From Mariniphaga sediminis (GTDB lineage: Bacteria > Bacteroidota > Bacteroidia > Bacteroidales > Prolixibacteraceae), in the NCBI RefSeq assembly GCF_003573545.1, contig NZ_QWET01000009.1, positions 62,001 to 126,000 on the forward strand: a stretch of DNA of 64,000 bases. Reading direction: 5' to 3'. The position numbers and the translations under genes were made by a program. Numbering within the stretch: the stretch's first letter is position 1; the number at the start of each line of letters is the position of its first letter. Shown in pieces: positions 7,508 through 16,703 of this stretch. The notes below the pieces were generated by a model that saw nothing but the letters and a program-made list of their open reading frames with translations, did no database searches and was not told where the DNA came from.

Positions 7508-9340
7508 TTAATAATGTGGATTTTGCTGAAGCTGAGGTGCCTTGTTGATCTCATCGGTTGCAATGGGCCACCAATACATTTTTGCACTAAAATTATTATC
7601 CGCCTGTACCCCAAATATCTTTTTCCATTTGGTGGTAGTCACACCATCTTCTTTTAGCTCAACAATATCTACCCCATACAATTTTTCGGCATACACATCT
7701 TCAATTATTTTCCACCTTCTTATGTCATACCATCTGAGTTCTTCACAGAATAGCTCAATCTTTCTCTCGTAGCGCAAAGCTTCCACAATATCTCCGGTAA
7801 AATCAGGAAGACCGGATCTGTTTCGTATCATATTAATATATATTGCAGCCTCCTCTTCTTCTTCCAATTCCAACAGCGCTTCAGCGTAGTTGAGTATTAC
7901 TTCGGCATAGCGGATATTTATATGAATATTCTTATTGGCTTCGTACCTGCCAACAATAGCATCGTCCATAAATTTTTTGGTAAGGTAGCCACTATAGCCT
8001 CCGTTCCAACTTTGAATCGGTCCCTGGCGTGTATCCAGACCAAATCTTTCGCTTACAACTTGTCCTCCCACTTTTTCTACCCTTGTTCTCCTGTCATATA
8101 TTCCAACCGGATCAATATCTGCTAAATCAGAGAAACGTGGTTGCCATAAAGCACTGTCATAAAGAACAGTTCCATAAAAACGGGGTTCTCTGTAGTAGTA
8201 TGGATTCTTGTTTGTGAATTGGGAGGATGTATTTATATACTCCCCCTCTTCATTGATTTCAAAGTGATCAAAAAAGTCAGATCCATCGTTCATTTGATAC
8301 CCATCAACAAAATTCCCTGAGGGTTCCTGATTCCCGTAATTATAGGTGCCGTTAGGGCCTTGCATTCTATTAGTATATATTTTTCTCCCTACATCCTGCC
8401 TGTTCATTTTCCCCCAAATAACCTCATTACTTGAAAGATCGTATGCCTTGAAAAAGTTAAAATAATTTTGTGCTACTGCATCCAAATCAGGAGCCCCAAA
8501 ATCTTCCAAATTACAGGTTCCCAAGTCAATTACATCTTTTGCTGCATCTCTTGCGGCAGTCCATAAAGCTACTCTGTTGGGATTACTGTAACCAACCAGT
8601 TCGTTTTCCGCATTTCCATCAGCAGTAAGGTCGCTCGCAGCAAACAACAAAAGCCTTGATTTATATGCTAAAGCAGCCTCCTTTGTTGCTCTTCCCATTT
8701 CCATTCCACTCTTAAGTTTTAAAAGTGACGCGGCTTCATCATAGTCTTTAACAATGAAGTTAACGGTTTCTTCAAAGGTGCTCCTTTTGATGTCCAGAAA
8801 ATTATCTCCCAATGAAGTAGGTGAGTTTAAAACAGGAACACCACCATAGTCCATACATAACCGGGTGTAAAAATAAGCTCTTAAAAAAAGCGCTTCCCCT
8901 TTCAGAACATCTGTCTGAACTTTTATCGCTGCTTTTTCCGTGTCAGGATACCCCTCAGAAACCTGATCTATTTTTTCAAGAAAAATATTTAATTGCTGAA
9001 TCTGTTTGTACCGCTTCCAGATTCCCGTGGCAAAATCAGTACCCTGGTTGTCAGCGCTTATGGCTCCGGTGTTATATACCGGTGATTGACCTCCCTTGTA
9101 CATAATAACTTCGCATCCAAAAATTGAATTGCTATTATAGGCATGTCCCCTAAAACTCCTGCCATAATCCACATTATTATACACATTGTTTAAATAGGCC
9201 TCAACAAGATTTACATCAGACCAAACAATTGGATCTGAATACCTGTTAATAGGATCTTTATCTAAAATGGTTTCTTCGCACCCAAGCGTCGAAAGCAACA
9301 CATAACTAAAAAATATAATATTTCGAATTATTCTTTTCAT
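7508..9340 (-). CDS. SusD/RagB-family nutrient-binding lipoprotein
   Basis: A 610-residue surface lipoprotein (signal to LLSTLGC, Cys about 21) that caps the SusC barrel and captures substrate. Family marks are an N-terminal Asp-rich segment (LDKDPINRYSDPIVWSD), TPR-like helices (KGEALFLRAYFYTRLC, ATKEAALAYKSRLLLFAAS) and the C-terminal block NIRYAEVILNYAEALLELEE, IRNRSGLPD, LRYERKIELFCEELRWYDIRRWK. The length is at the upper end of the family. It follows the SusC gene by 30 bases and is co-transcribed with it. Confidence 0.95.
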   Translation of the reverse strand: MKRIIRNIIFFSYVLLSTLGCEETILDKDPINRYSDPIVWSDVNLVEAYLNNVYNNVDYGRSFRGHAYNSNSIFGCEVIMYKGGQSPVYNTGAISADNQGTDFATGIWKRYKQIQQLNIFLEKIDQVSEGYPDTEKAAIKVQTDVLKGEALFLRAYFYTRLCMDYGGVPVLNSPTSLGDNFLDIKRSTFEETVNFIVKDYDEAASLLKLKSGMEMGRATKEAALAYKSRLLLFAASDLTADGNAENELVGYSNPNRVALWTAARDAAKDVIDLGTCNLEDFGAPDLDAVAQNYFNFFKAYDLSSNEVIWGKMNRQDVGRKIYTNRMQGPNGTYNYGNQEPSGNFVDGYQMNDGSDFFDHFEINEEGEYINTSSQFTNKNPYYYREPRFYGTVLYDSALWQPRFSDLADIDPVGIYDRRTRVEKVGGQVVSERFGLDTRQGPIQSWNGGYSGYLTKKFMDDAIVGRYEANKNIHINIRYAEVILNYAEALLELEEEEEAAIYINMIRNRSGLPDFTGDIVEALRYERKIELFCEELRWYDIRRWKIIEDVYAEKLYGVDIVELKEDGVTTTKWKKIFGVQADNNFSAKMYWWPIATDEINKAPQLQQNPHY

Positions 9341-9370
9341 GATATTTCACATTTAGTTAAAAAGATTGAA

Positions 9371-12300
9371 TTAAAAAGTTATTTGAGCACCCAAAGAATA
9401 CACTTTCATGAGTGGATAACTTGTAACATTGCTTACTTCCGGGTCCATTATTTCATTGCCTGAATATACCAACCATAGATTTTGCCCTGAAAAATATACA
9501 TTGAAGTCTTTCACAACTTTTGTATATCCTAATACACTTTGCGGAATAGTATACTTTAATTGTAAATTTTTGAGCCGCAAGAAGGAAATAGGCATATAAT
9601 CGAAATCTGTTATATAATCCTGCCTCCAGTATTCTTCAATCCTTTCAAACGCACGCGGTTTCGACGCATTTGTATTCTCAGGAGTCCATCTGTCTTCTGA
9701 TGCCCATTGCAAATAATTTCCTCCGGTACCCTGTATCTCATAATACGCCCGCCTCATACCACGGGCCGCCCCATGGAACAATCCGGTAAGTTCAAAGTTT
9801 CTATAGTTTAGATTAAATGAAAGTCCATAGTTGATTTCAGGAGTTGTAGTAAGCGGAAACAGTTGACGATCATCGTTCGTAATTTTACCATCTTTGTCAT
9901 AATCTTCAATAATAATGTCACCTGGCCGTGCTCCCTGCAGATGGGGTAAAGAGTTTACATGCTCCTCATCCCTGAAAATACCCAATGATCTGTACAGTAA
10001 CAATGCATTTTGGGGAAGGCCCGTTCTTTCCTGCCATGCTACATTACGCTCTGGCTCATCATATTCAACAATTTTATTTCGGGCAAAAGAGAAGTTTCCA
10101 TTGACTTTATAGGTAAAATCACCTTCCGTTTTGCTATAGCCCAATACCAGTTCTATTCCTTTACTGTCCACAATCCCAAAATTTTCATCAGGAAGTTCAA
10201 GTCCGGTAAATTGTGGGACGGAAGCATTTCTTGTAATTAAAATATTGTTTCTTCTTTCGTAGAATAAATCGGTATCAAAATTTATCCGGCTATCCCAAAG
10301 CATGGATTCCCAACCAATGTTAAACATGTTTGCTACCTCCCAGGTAATATGCGGATTAGGAGTATTTGCCTGTGCTAAGCCAAGATTGTAATCCTGGCTA
10401 TTTCCCAAAACATATCCGCCACTAAACTGGTAACTCGACAGATATTGGTAGGCAGGAACGGCATCATTACCCATTTGCCCCCAGGAAGCCTTAAACTTTA
10501 AATAATCAATAAACCCAAAACTATCTTCCCACCATTCGTAGTTCGAAGGTCTCCATCCAAGGAGTACTGACGGGAAGTTCCCCCAGCGTCCGGCTTCTTT
10601 CGAGAACCGCAGTGAACCATCCCTCCTGAAGCTGAACTGGAACATATAGGTTTCTTTATAATTGTAACTTGCCCTGCCGAAAAAGTTCATTCTGGCATCA
10701 TGATCCACTGATTCGCCATTTGACTTTTCTGCATCGCCACCGGCAAAAAGATACGGGAGTTTATCGGAAAGGAAATACCTGCGAAAAGCATCAAAGCTCT
10801 GATAATAATACTCAAAACTCTCATATGACACAAACGCACTTAAATTATGATCATCTGAAAACGAACGAGTATAATCAATTTTTAAGTTGGTCGTTCTGGA
10901 GTCAGATCGTGTGGAATAATTTGTTAGCCTTGGCTCTGAATATCCATAAGATGAAGCAAGTAAAAAATCGGAGCCATCTTCTTTACCTGTATTCCCGGCT
11001 GCCAAATAGGCATCTTTGTTGAAACTATAAAGAGTCCAGGGTTTCTGGAATAACTTCCTTTGCTGAAAATATACATCGTAAGCAAAATACCCGGACAAAG
11101 ACAATCCCTCAACTCCCGGAATTATAAATTGCGCAGACAGCATATTATTGCTTCTGTAACGCTGATCATCATCAAATCCTGTTTCAGCGGAAGCTGATAC
11201 CATAGGCTGATCACCCCTTTCAATATCAGGCCCGGGCAAACCGTTAGGGAACAATGCATGCGATGTAGGATACATCCTTATAAGGGAAGTAAAATTGGAA
11301 CCGGCAGATTTGGTTCCATACATTTTATCTTCTCTTGCACCAGCGATATCAATCCCCAAGCTTATGTATTCATTGATTTTAATGTTTAAAGCTGCTTTCA
11401 GGTTATATCTGTTATACGAGGTATTATTGTTTTTATATATACCATCATCAAGCTGATAACCAAAAGAGGTATAATAATTTATACTCTTTGCCCCTCCGGC
11501 TACGGAAAAGGAGTGGTGACGGGTGGAACTATATCTTCTGAGAGCCGAATCAAACCAATTGGTGTTTGGATGCGTCCAGGGATACTCACCGGATGCATAT
11601 TTTACTATGTCTTCCTCCGAAAATCTCATATTGGCTTCCTCAACACCCCTGTATGACTGGTTTTCGCGAATCATCGTTGCATAAGTTGCAGCGTCAGTCA
11701 TTTCAGGAAGCATTGTTGGCGTAAGAAAACCTTCCGAAAACCGGTATGTAAATGTAGGTGCCTTGTTAAAGTCTCCCCGTTTTGTTGTAACCAAAATAAC
11801 ACCGTTTGCTGCCCTGGCTCCGTAAATACCGGCTGCTGCATCTTTCAGAACGGTAATACTCTCAATATCTTCGGGGTGCAACGAGTTAAGATCGCGACCG
11901 GGAATACCGTCAACTACAATCAACGGCGCATTATTCCCTAATGTTGAATTCCCCCTTATTCTAATTGAAGGCGCATCATTCCCCGGTTCACCAGAAGACT
12001 GCATAATGGTTGCTCCGGGCATACGCCCTGTTAATGCATTGGCTATTCTGCCTACAGGTGCTGCTGTTAGCTCATCGTTATTAACGGTTGTTACAGAACC
12101 TATTACATTTACTTTTTTCTGGGTTCCATAACCAATGGCAACAACTTCTTCCAACCCGAAGGTTTCTTCTTCCATGGATATATTGATCAATGTTTGGTTT
12201 CCAACCTCCACCTCCTGCATCCGCATACCCACAAACGAAAACTGCAATGTGGCGTTTGCCGGAATATTGAAAAGGGAATACTCTCCTTCTGCATTGGTAA

Positions 12301-12802
12301 CAGTTCCCTGCGTGGTACCTTTCACAACTACTGTTACTCCCGGTAATGGCTCGCCACCACTGTCAGTAACTTTCCCTGAAACGGAATGTTGCTGCTGCTG
12401 CTGTTGTACAAAAAAACCTTCCCTGATACGCCTCTTCTCTTCACCTTTTAGAATGATATAGCGGTCAAAAATCTCATACGAAATGCCGGAATCACTGAAT
12501 AATTTTTCCAGCACTTCTTCAATATTTGAATCTTCTACTGCTACTGTCACTTTTTGCGACAAGTCCAAGCTACCGCTATCATAAAAAAAATGAAATTCGG
12601 ATGTCTTCTCAATCTCCTCAAAAAGAACCGAAAGGGGGGTGTTTTTCAGGTTTAGCGTCAACTTCTTCGTTTGCGAATAGGTTTCGGCCGAAACCTGAAG
12701 CAATGCAAATGTTATAAGTAAACATGTCAGCTTCATCGTTCTAATTAATTTAGTTACAGGGGGGTTTTCTCCTACCCCCTTAAAAAATCTAATTTTTTTC
12801 AT
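9371..12802 (-). CDS. SusC/RagA-family TonB-dependent receptor with STN domain
   Basis: A 1143-residue outer-membrane importer. The order is signal (hydrophobic core in MKLTCLLITFALLQVSA, preceded by the N-terminal extension usual in this family), STN domain (about 50-120, with LDLSQKVTVAVEDSNIEEVL), a short Gln6 linker, carboxypeptidase-regulatory-like domain (SGKVTDSGGEPLPGVTVVVKG), TonB-box/plug (GYGTQKKVNVIGSV; SIRIRGNSTLGNNAPL; SLHPEDIESITVLKDAAA) and a 22-strand-type barrel ending in a terminal aromatic (GAQITF). The STN domain signals through the upstream FecR to the ECF sigma factor, so this is a substrate-induced receptor. An alternative start is the internal Met of MKLT (about 12736); the 12802 start matches paralogues. 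Confidence 0.95.
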   Translation of the reverse strand: MKKIRFFKGVGENPPVTKLIRTMKLTCLLITFALLQVSAETYSQTKKLTLNLKNTPLSVLFEEIEKTSEFHFFYDSGSLDLSQKVTVAVEDSNIEEVLEKLFSDSGISYEIFDRYIILKGEEKRRIREGFFVQQQQQQHSVSGKVTDSGGEPLPGVTVVVKGTTQGTVTNAEGEYSLFNIPANATLQFSFVGMRMQEVEVGNQTLINISMEEETFGLEEVVAIGYGTQKKVNVIGSVTTVNNDELTAAPVGRIANALTGRMPGATIMQSSGEPGNDAPSIRIRGNSTLGNNAPLIVVDGIPGRDLNSLHPEDIESITVLKDAAAGIYGARAANGVILVTTKRGDFNKAPTFTYRFSEGFLTPTMLPEMTDAATYATMIRENQSYRGVEEANMRFSEEDIVKYASGEYPWTHPNTNWFDSALRRYSSTRHHSFSVAGGAKSINYYTSFGYQLDDGIYKNNNTSYNRYNLKAALNIKINEYISLGIDIAGAREDKMYGTKSAGSNFTSLIRMYPTSHALFPNGLPGPDIERGDQPMVSASAETGFDDDQRYRSNNMLSAQFIIPGVEGLSLSGYFAYDVYFQQRKLFQKPWTLYSFNKDAYLAAGNTGKEDGSDFLLASSYGYSEPRLTNYSTRSDSRTTNLKIDYTRSFSDDHNLSAFVSYESFEYYYQSFDAFRRYFLSDKLPYLFAGGDAEKSNGESVDHDARMNFFGRASYNYKETYMFQFSFRRDGSLRFSKEAGRWGNFPSVLLGWRPSNYEWWEDSFGFIDYLKFKASWGQMGNDAVPAYQYLSSYQFSGGYVLGNSQDYNLGLAQANTPNPHITWEVANMFNIGWESMLWDSRINFDTDLFYERRNNILITRNASVPQFTGLELPDENFGIVDSKGIELVLGYSKTEGDFTYKVNGNFSFARNKIVEYDEPERNVAWQERTGLPQNALLLYRSLGIFRDEEHVNSLPHLQGARPGDIIIEDYDKDGKITNDDRQLFPLTTTPEINYGLSFNLNYRNFELTGLFHGAARGMRRAYYEIQGTGGNYLQWASEDRWTPENTNASKPRAFERIEEYWRQDYITDFDYMPISFLRLKNLQLKYTIPQSVLGYTKVVKDFNVYFSGQNLWLVYSGNEIMDPEVSNVTSYPLMKVYSLGAQITF
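12389..12406 (-). repeat. CAG/CAA triplet run encoding a Gln6 linker in SusC
   Basis: On the minus strand the codons CAA CAG CAG CAG CAG CAA encode six Gln between the STN domain and the carboxypeptidase-regulatory-like domain. Slippage would change linker length without a frameshift. The second SusC has only a short AQQSRQ stretch at this point. Confidence 0.8.
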
Positions 12803-12809
12803 ACTTTTG
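12802..12809 (+). promoter_or_regulatory. Putative plus-strand -7 box (TACTTTTG) touching the susC start
   Basis: TACTTTTG matches the Bacteroidota -7 consensus TAnnTTTG exactly and faces away from susC toward fecR. Its first base is also a base of the susC ATG. The same octamer is at exactly the same place relative to the second susC (23560-23567). A TTAAAA about 21 bases upstream could serve as a weak -33. The shared position could alternatively reflect a conserved leader before the susC ATG. Confidence 0.45.
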
Positions 12810-12815
12810 AAACTT

Positions 12816-12923
12816 TGAAGTTAGATAATAAAGCCACTAGGCTTGTTATTGATTTAAAAGAAGAGGAAACACGGTAATGTTTCCCTGTTAAGCGGGAATT
12901 GCTAGCGGCATTTCCCGCTTTTT
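12816..12923 (+). ncRNA. Candidate DonS-like antisense RNA opposite the SusC leader
   Basis: The FecR-SusC gap, read on the plus strand, has a promoter-like TACTTTTG at 12802-12809 and then three stem-loops: AAGCC-ACTA-GGCTT (12831-12844), GGAAAC-N8-GTTTCC (12865-12884) and a GC-rich terminator hairpin ending in TTTTT at 12923. The inferred transcript is about 108 nt and antisense to the susC mRNA leader. Cis-antisense RNAs of similar size and position (DonS family) are known to repress polysaccharide-utilisation loci in Bacteroides. The 5' end is an estimate, about 7 bases after the box. Confidence 0.5.
12891..12923 (+). terminator. Plus-strand (antisense) terminator in the FecR-SusC gap
   Basis: AGCGGGAA (12891-12898) pairs with TTCCCGCT (12912-12919), extended inside by TGC/GCA, followed by a T run to 12923. 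The T tract is on the plus strand only; on the minus strand the hairpin is followed by TTAACAGGG. It therefore fits termination of a plus-strand RNA, although all annotated genes here are on the minus strand. Confidence 0.65.
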
Positions 12924-12955
12924 CACAGTTTAAGTTAATTCATAGGCAAATCGTT

Positions 12956-13951
12956 TTAGTTTACATGTTTTATATATATTTTATCCTTCTCAATGGAGTA
13001 ATCAAACGGAACCCTTGATGCCCGTTTGAAGGTTTCTATTATTGTATAAATATTGGAATCGATGTGGAAGGCCCCGGTAAAAGAGTTGTGCCCTATATGA
13101 CTATCCTCGAAAACAATTTTCACACTGTAAATCCGCTCAATTTTTCTGGCAAGGCTTTCAAACGACTCGTCCCTAAATTCATACACACCCTTCTGCCAGT
13201 ATTTAAAAAACCCATCCGGGATCTTCAGGTTATTTTTCAGATTACCGGATTTTTTGTCCAGTACTAATCCATGAAGCGGTTTCAAGGAATATGATTCATA
13301 GTTTCCCGATTGATCTTTGACATCCATCTGAACTTTCCCCGAGACCAGATCCACCCGGACCATATCATCATCGGGGTATGCAACAACTGAAAATTCGGTT
13401 CCCAAAACCTTCACCCGGTGCTCTCCAACATTCACAAAAAAAGGTTTTTCCTTATTATGGGCCACGGTAAAAAAAGCCTCTCCGGTCAATGTCACATCCC
13501 TTGTTTTTCCGGTAAAGTTTTCGGGGTAGCTGATTTTGGAACCATTTGTCAGCCATGCTTTACTGCCATCGGGCAGAACAATTAAACTCCGGTTGCCATA
13601 GGGTACCGAAATTTCATTCATGGAAACGACCTGGTTTCCCGTTGATGAGACAACAGAGTTCAGGACATACCCACTCATTATGGCAAAAATAATTATGGCG
13701 GCATATTTCATTACCTGGCGAAAATCGAACTGCCTGCGGGGCATTTTCATTTTTCTTTTGACCGCTTCGAAGTCTTCTGCGATAAATTTCTCACTCATCT
13801 CCCTGCCCTGCTGAAGCAATGCCCAGGCATTTTTGTAACGAATATATTCATCCCGGTTTGCCTCCGACTCACGAATCCAGGAAATGAGCTCTTCGGAACG
13901 ATACAAAGGCTCATTGTTTATTATTTTTTCTATAATTTCTTTCTGTTCCAT
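12956..13951 (-). CDS. FecR-family anti-sigma factor
   Basis: A 331-residue inner-membrane regulator. The N-terminal cytoplasmic part (about 1-75) contains the anti-sigma helices, one membrane segment follows (YAAIIIFAIMSGYVLNSVV, about 86-104), and the periplasmic FecR domain has the family motifs VSVPYGNRS-like EISVPYGNRSLIVLPDG, KAWLTNGSKISYPENF and VTLTGEAFF. A C-terminal domain (DUF4974-like; FESLARKIERIYSVKI) follows and ends in IYIKHVN. It relays the substrate signal from the SusC STN domain to the ECF sigma factor. It lies downstream of the sigma gene with an unusually long gap of 424 bases. Confidence 0.95.
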   Translation of the reverse strand: MEQKEIIEKIINNEPLYRSEELISWIRESEANRDEYIRYKNAWALLQQGREMSEKFIAEDFEAVKRKMKMPRRQFDFRQVMKYAAIIIFAIMSGYVLNSVVSSTGNQVVSMNEISVPYGNRSLIVLPDGSKAWLTNGSKISYPENFTGKTRDVTLTGEAFFTVAHNKEKPFFVNVGEHRVKVLGTEFSVVAYPDDDMVRVDLVSGKVQMDVKDQSGNYESYSLKPLHGLVLDKKSGNLKNNLKIPDGFFKYWQKGVYEFRDESFESLARKIERIYSVKIVFEDSHIGHNSFTGAFHIDSNIYTIIETFKRASRVPFDYSIEKDKIYIKHVN

Positions 13952-14375
13952 TTATCTCTTTCTGTTATATAGAATGATTGAAAATCAAAATACCCTACGC
14001 CGGAAAATCACTTTTTTTGAAAAATGTTTTATTTCATCCCGGACATGCCTTGATATCAGTCAAAAACCAAAATTCATACTGCGCCCCTTTGGTTGTTTTT
14101 GGGTACACAACCAACAAAAATTCCGTTACGCAACATGAAATTGTTACAGTAAAGCTCAACTGCAGGCGCGTATTTACCGTAAAAAATAATTTCAACAGGG
14201 GAATAACCGGGGGTATAAGTACTTGAATCTTGTTTGTAAATACTCTTTCAGAAAATGACGTACATTCTTTTCGATACTTCAATAGTATAGCGAACCTACA
14301 TCGAATGTATAATGTATCCTATATTTTTCCGGAACTTGTGCTGCATTATCATTTTCATCTTTTGCTTTTTTGAGT
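13952..14375. other. Long gap between sigma factor and FecR genes
   Basis: About 424 AT-rich bases between the sigma stop and the FecR start; the equivalent gap in the second locus is only 103. No gene, clear hairpin or promoter box is recognised. Possible short frames here lack a ribosome site or family features. Confidence 0.4.
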
Positions 14376-14963
14376 CTATAAATACCTTAAGAACCACGCC
14401 AAAAGAGGAAGAAAGTCCTTAAGGGCTACCCTGAATACTTTGAGTGCTTTGCTTATCTGTGCCTCCACCGCTTTAACGGAGATATTCAGTTCTTCCGCAA
14501 CTTCATGGTTTTTTTTGCCCTCCATACGACTCAGAATAAACACCTCGCGACAACGGGGCGGAAGTTTCGCAAGTGTTGTTTCTATCCTGCTTTCTATCTC
14601 CTGAAAGGCCATCTCCGACGTATCCAGTTGTTCCAAAGCCGACTGATAAACCTGATTTTGCATCCTGATTCCCGCCTCCGTTTCAAAGCCCTTTTTTATT
14701 TTCTCATGCCGGAGGTACATTAAACAGTTGTTTTTCACCACCGTATATAAATAACTTTGAAGCTGGGATTCGTTTAGAATTTCAGGATCCTTCTCCCAGA
14801 AAGTAACAAATGCATCCTGAACAATACCTTTGGCATCTTCATACGGAACATACTCTTTTGCAAAATACACCAACCGCGGATAATACAAACTGAACATCAC
14901 CTCAAAAGCAGCTTCCTGCCTTTGGGTTAAAAGTCCGATTATCTCATTTGTCAGAATGTTCAT
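14376..14963 (-). CDS. ECF sigma-70 factor (Bacteroidota SusC/D-associated type)
   Basis: A 195-residue sigma factor with region 2 at about 20-90 (FSLYYPRLVYFAKEYV, AKGIVQDAFVTFWEK, LQSYLYTVVKNNCLMYLRHE) and region 4 at about 125-185 (LAKLPPRCREVFILSRMEGKK, EVAEELNISVKAVEAQISKAL). It is the first gene of the locus and should direct transcription of the SusC/D genes when released by the FecR protein downstream. The start ATG at 14961-14963 is preceded by a short A-rich leader. Confidence 0.95.
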   Translation of the reverse strand: MNILTNEIIGLLTQRQEAAFEVMFSLYYPRLVYFAKEYVPYEDAKGIVQDAFVTFWEKDPEILNESQLQSYLYTVVKNNCLMYLRHEKIKKGFETEAGIRMQNQVYQSALEQLDTSEMAFQEIESRIETTLAKLPPRCREVFILSRMEGKKNHEVAEELNISVKAVEAQISKALKVFRVALKDFLPLLAWFLRYL

Positions 14964-15174
14964 TTAAAAGTCGGTTAGATTTGCAATTTTAACCAATTAT
15001 GAACAATCCCGGACAGGATTTCGGGGAAAACTTTTAAAGAATTTGTCAGATATCCGGAGAGATGAAACCCGCTTTAGGGGAGTAACACCAGTAAAAACAA
15101 AGAGATATCCCTCTTCGGGCTGCCAGTAATTCTACAGCATCCCTCAGCAACCTGAGGAGGTCAGAGTTAATACA

Positions 15175-16548
15175 CTAAGATAAATTTTTGTAATGATCTA
15201 ATGACTTATAAATGCCGCCTCCATTCTCAAAAAACTCATTTCCTGTGGTAAATAACCCTTTATTAACGCCTACCCAGGGCTTATTCCTGTCAGGCAAATA
15301 GCTCATCATTTTTTCCCAGTTCCGGTAATTCTGATGTCCGTTACTTTCAAGCAGTCCCAGGTTATGAAGCCCCGGAAATGGTTTCAGCCGGGCGGCAATA
15401 TTTTTGTTCCATTCAACCAAAACAGGATTCACAGTCAAATCCGCACAGAAACAAGGAACACTTTGGTCCGTAGCAGCTTTGGCAATTTTCATTGTCATGC
15501 TCAGTGTTTTTGCAATGGGTTTGAGCGCCACAGCCCGGTATCCCATTTGTATCCGTTTCTCCGTATCGACATCGGTATGGGCGCTTTCGTCGGCCGCAAG
15601 CCGCACAGGAATGTCGGTTACATCCGTTTCATGTTCTTCAGGAAAAGGCTCTTCGATAATTGCAATTTGCTCAAATGCACCTATCTTTTGGGCATGATCC
15701 AGAAATCGAAGGAAAGCCTCTTTCGTTTCATACCGTCCGTTTGCATCAAAGTAATAAGGGAGTTTGCCCGACTGGGTATGAGGTGTTCGTACATCTTTTA
15801 GCATCTCATGAAGTGCACTCAGGCGTTCGGTATCTTTTTGCAGCATCTCCTTTTGTGAACCCGGCTGCCCGATTTTAATCTTCATAAAAAAATAGCCATC
15901 ATCAACCGTCTGTTTTAACTGGTCGGGTGTTGTACCATAAGAAATTAACGGAATGGCCGCAATTTTTTGGTGTTTTTCAGAAAAGGTCGACCGGTATTCA
16001 GCCGGAATCATCTGGTCGAAATTGGTAATTCCGTTTTCTTTTGCATACAGCAGCCAAAGAGCATTATCAACAGCCACAAGGGCATTTAAAACAAATGTTT
16101 TCCGAAGGTGAGCGTTGCCCGTCACTTTTTTGCCGTAAGCAACTACCTCATCCATAATGCTCTCCAACAATTCCACCGGATTAGTGTAGTACTGCCCTTT
16201 TATTATTTCCAAAGCCCTTTGGGTGATGGAATACATCATTGCGTTACCTTCTGTTTCGGTATGGTTCAAAAAAACGCTTTGATCAGACCACAATACACTC
16301 TGTGTTCCCAAACCAACCACGCTGTTGTTATCAGAACCGGTTAGCCGGGCTACCGTTTGCCACAATTCTGACAAGTATCCGCCTTTAAAACCGAAAGGCT
16401 GAATCAACGGCTCTTTTTCAACGGCAGAATTAGCGTCTGCAATATAAATTTTGCCTGGGGACTTTGGGCTGCAACTTTCCGGCAGAATATTGCACATTCC
16501 CAAAAGGCAGAGCATACCGGAGTCTTTTAAAAATTTACGTCGTTCCAT
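15175..16548 (-). CDS. Exported enolase-superfamily enzyme (muconate-lactonising / dipeptide-epimerase subgroup)
   Basis: A 457-residue protein with an N-terminal Tat-like signal (RRKFLK then a short hydrophobic core). The barrel carries the enolase-superfamily signature: K-x-K on strand 2 (FFMKIKIG, about 240), metal ligands Asp in YYFDANGR, Glu in IIEEPFPEE and Asp in LAADESAH, and a second catalytic Lys in AVALKP. Lys bases on both faces fit the MLE / dipeptide-epimerase subgroup rather than sugar-acid dehydratases, which use His. Enolase-superfamily members are usually cytoplasmic, so export is notable. It is the last gene of the second SusC/D locus, separated from the oxidoreductase gene by a terminator, so expression may be lower or independent. 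Substrate unknown. Confidence 0.8.
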   Translation of the reverse strand: MERRKFLKDSGMLCLLGMCNILPESCSPKSPGKIYIADANSAVEKEPLIQPFGFKGGYLSELWQTVARLTGSDNNSVVGLGTQSVLWSDQSVFLNHTETEGNAMMYSITQRALEIIKGQYYTNPVELLESIMDEVVAYGKKVTGNAHLRKTFVLNALVAVDNALWLLYAKENGITNFDQMIPAEYRSTFSEKHQKIAAIPLISYGTTPDQLKQTVDDGYFFMKIKIGQPGSQKEMLQKDTERLSALHEMLKDVRTPHTQSGKLPYYFDANGRYETKEAFLRFLDHAQKIGAFEQIAIIEEPFPEEHETDVTDIPVRLAADESAHTDVDTEKRIQMGYRAVALKPIAKTLSMTMKIAKAATDQSVPCFCADLTVNPVLVEWNKNIAARLKPFPGLHNLGLLESNGHQNYRNWEKMMSYLPDRNKPWVGVNKGLFTTGNEFFENGGGIYKSLDHYKNLS

Positions 16549-16703
16549 TTGTTAAAAATTAGAACCAGGACGCAAGAATCAAAACACAAAAACGGAAACG
16601 TTAATCATTCGCCGTTGTGTTCAAATTCTTTAATCATGGCTATTCCATCAGTAAAAATCTAGTTTCGTTTTGTGCTGTAAATCCGTTTAGTTTTTGGGTA
16701 GCA

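Noticed and set aside
15142-15157. Hairpin CCTCAG-CAAC-CTGAGG as a terminator
   Set aside because: The stem is short and no T run follows on either strand.
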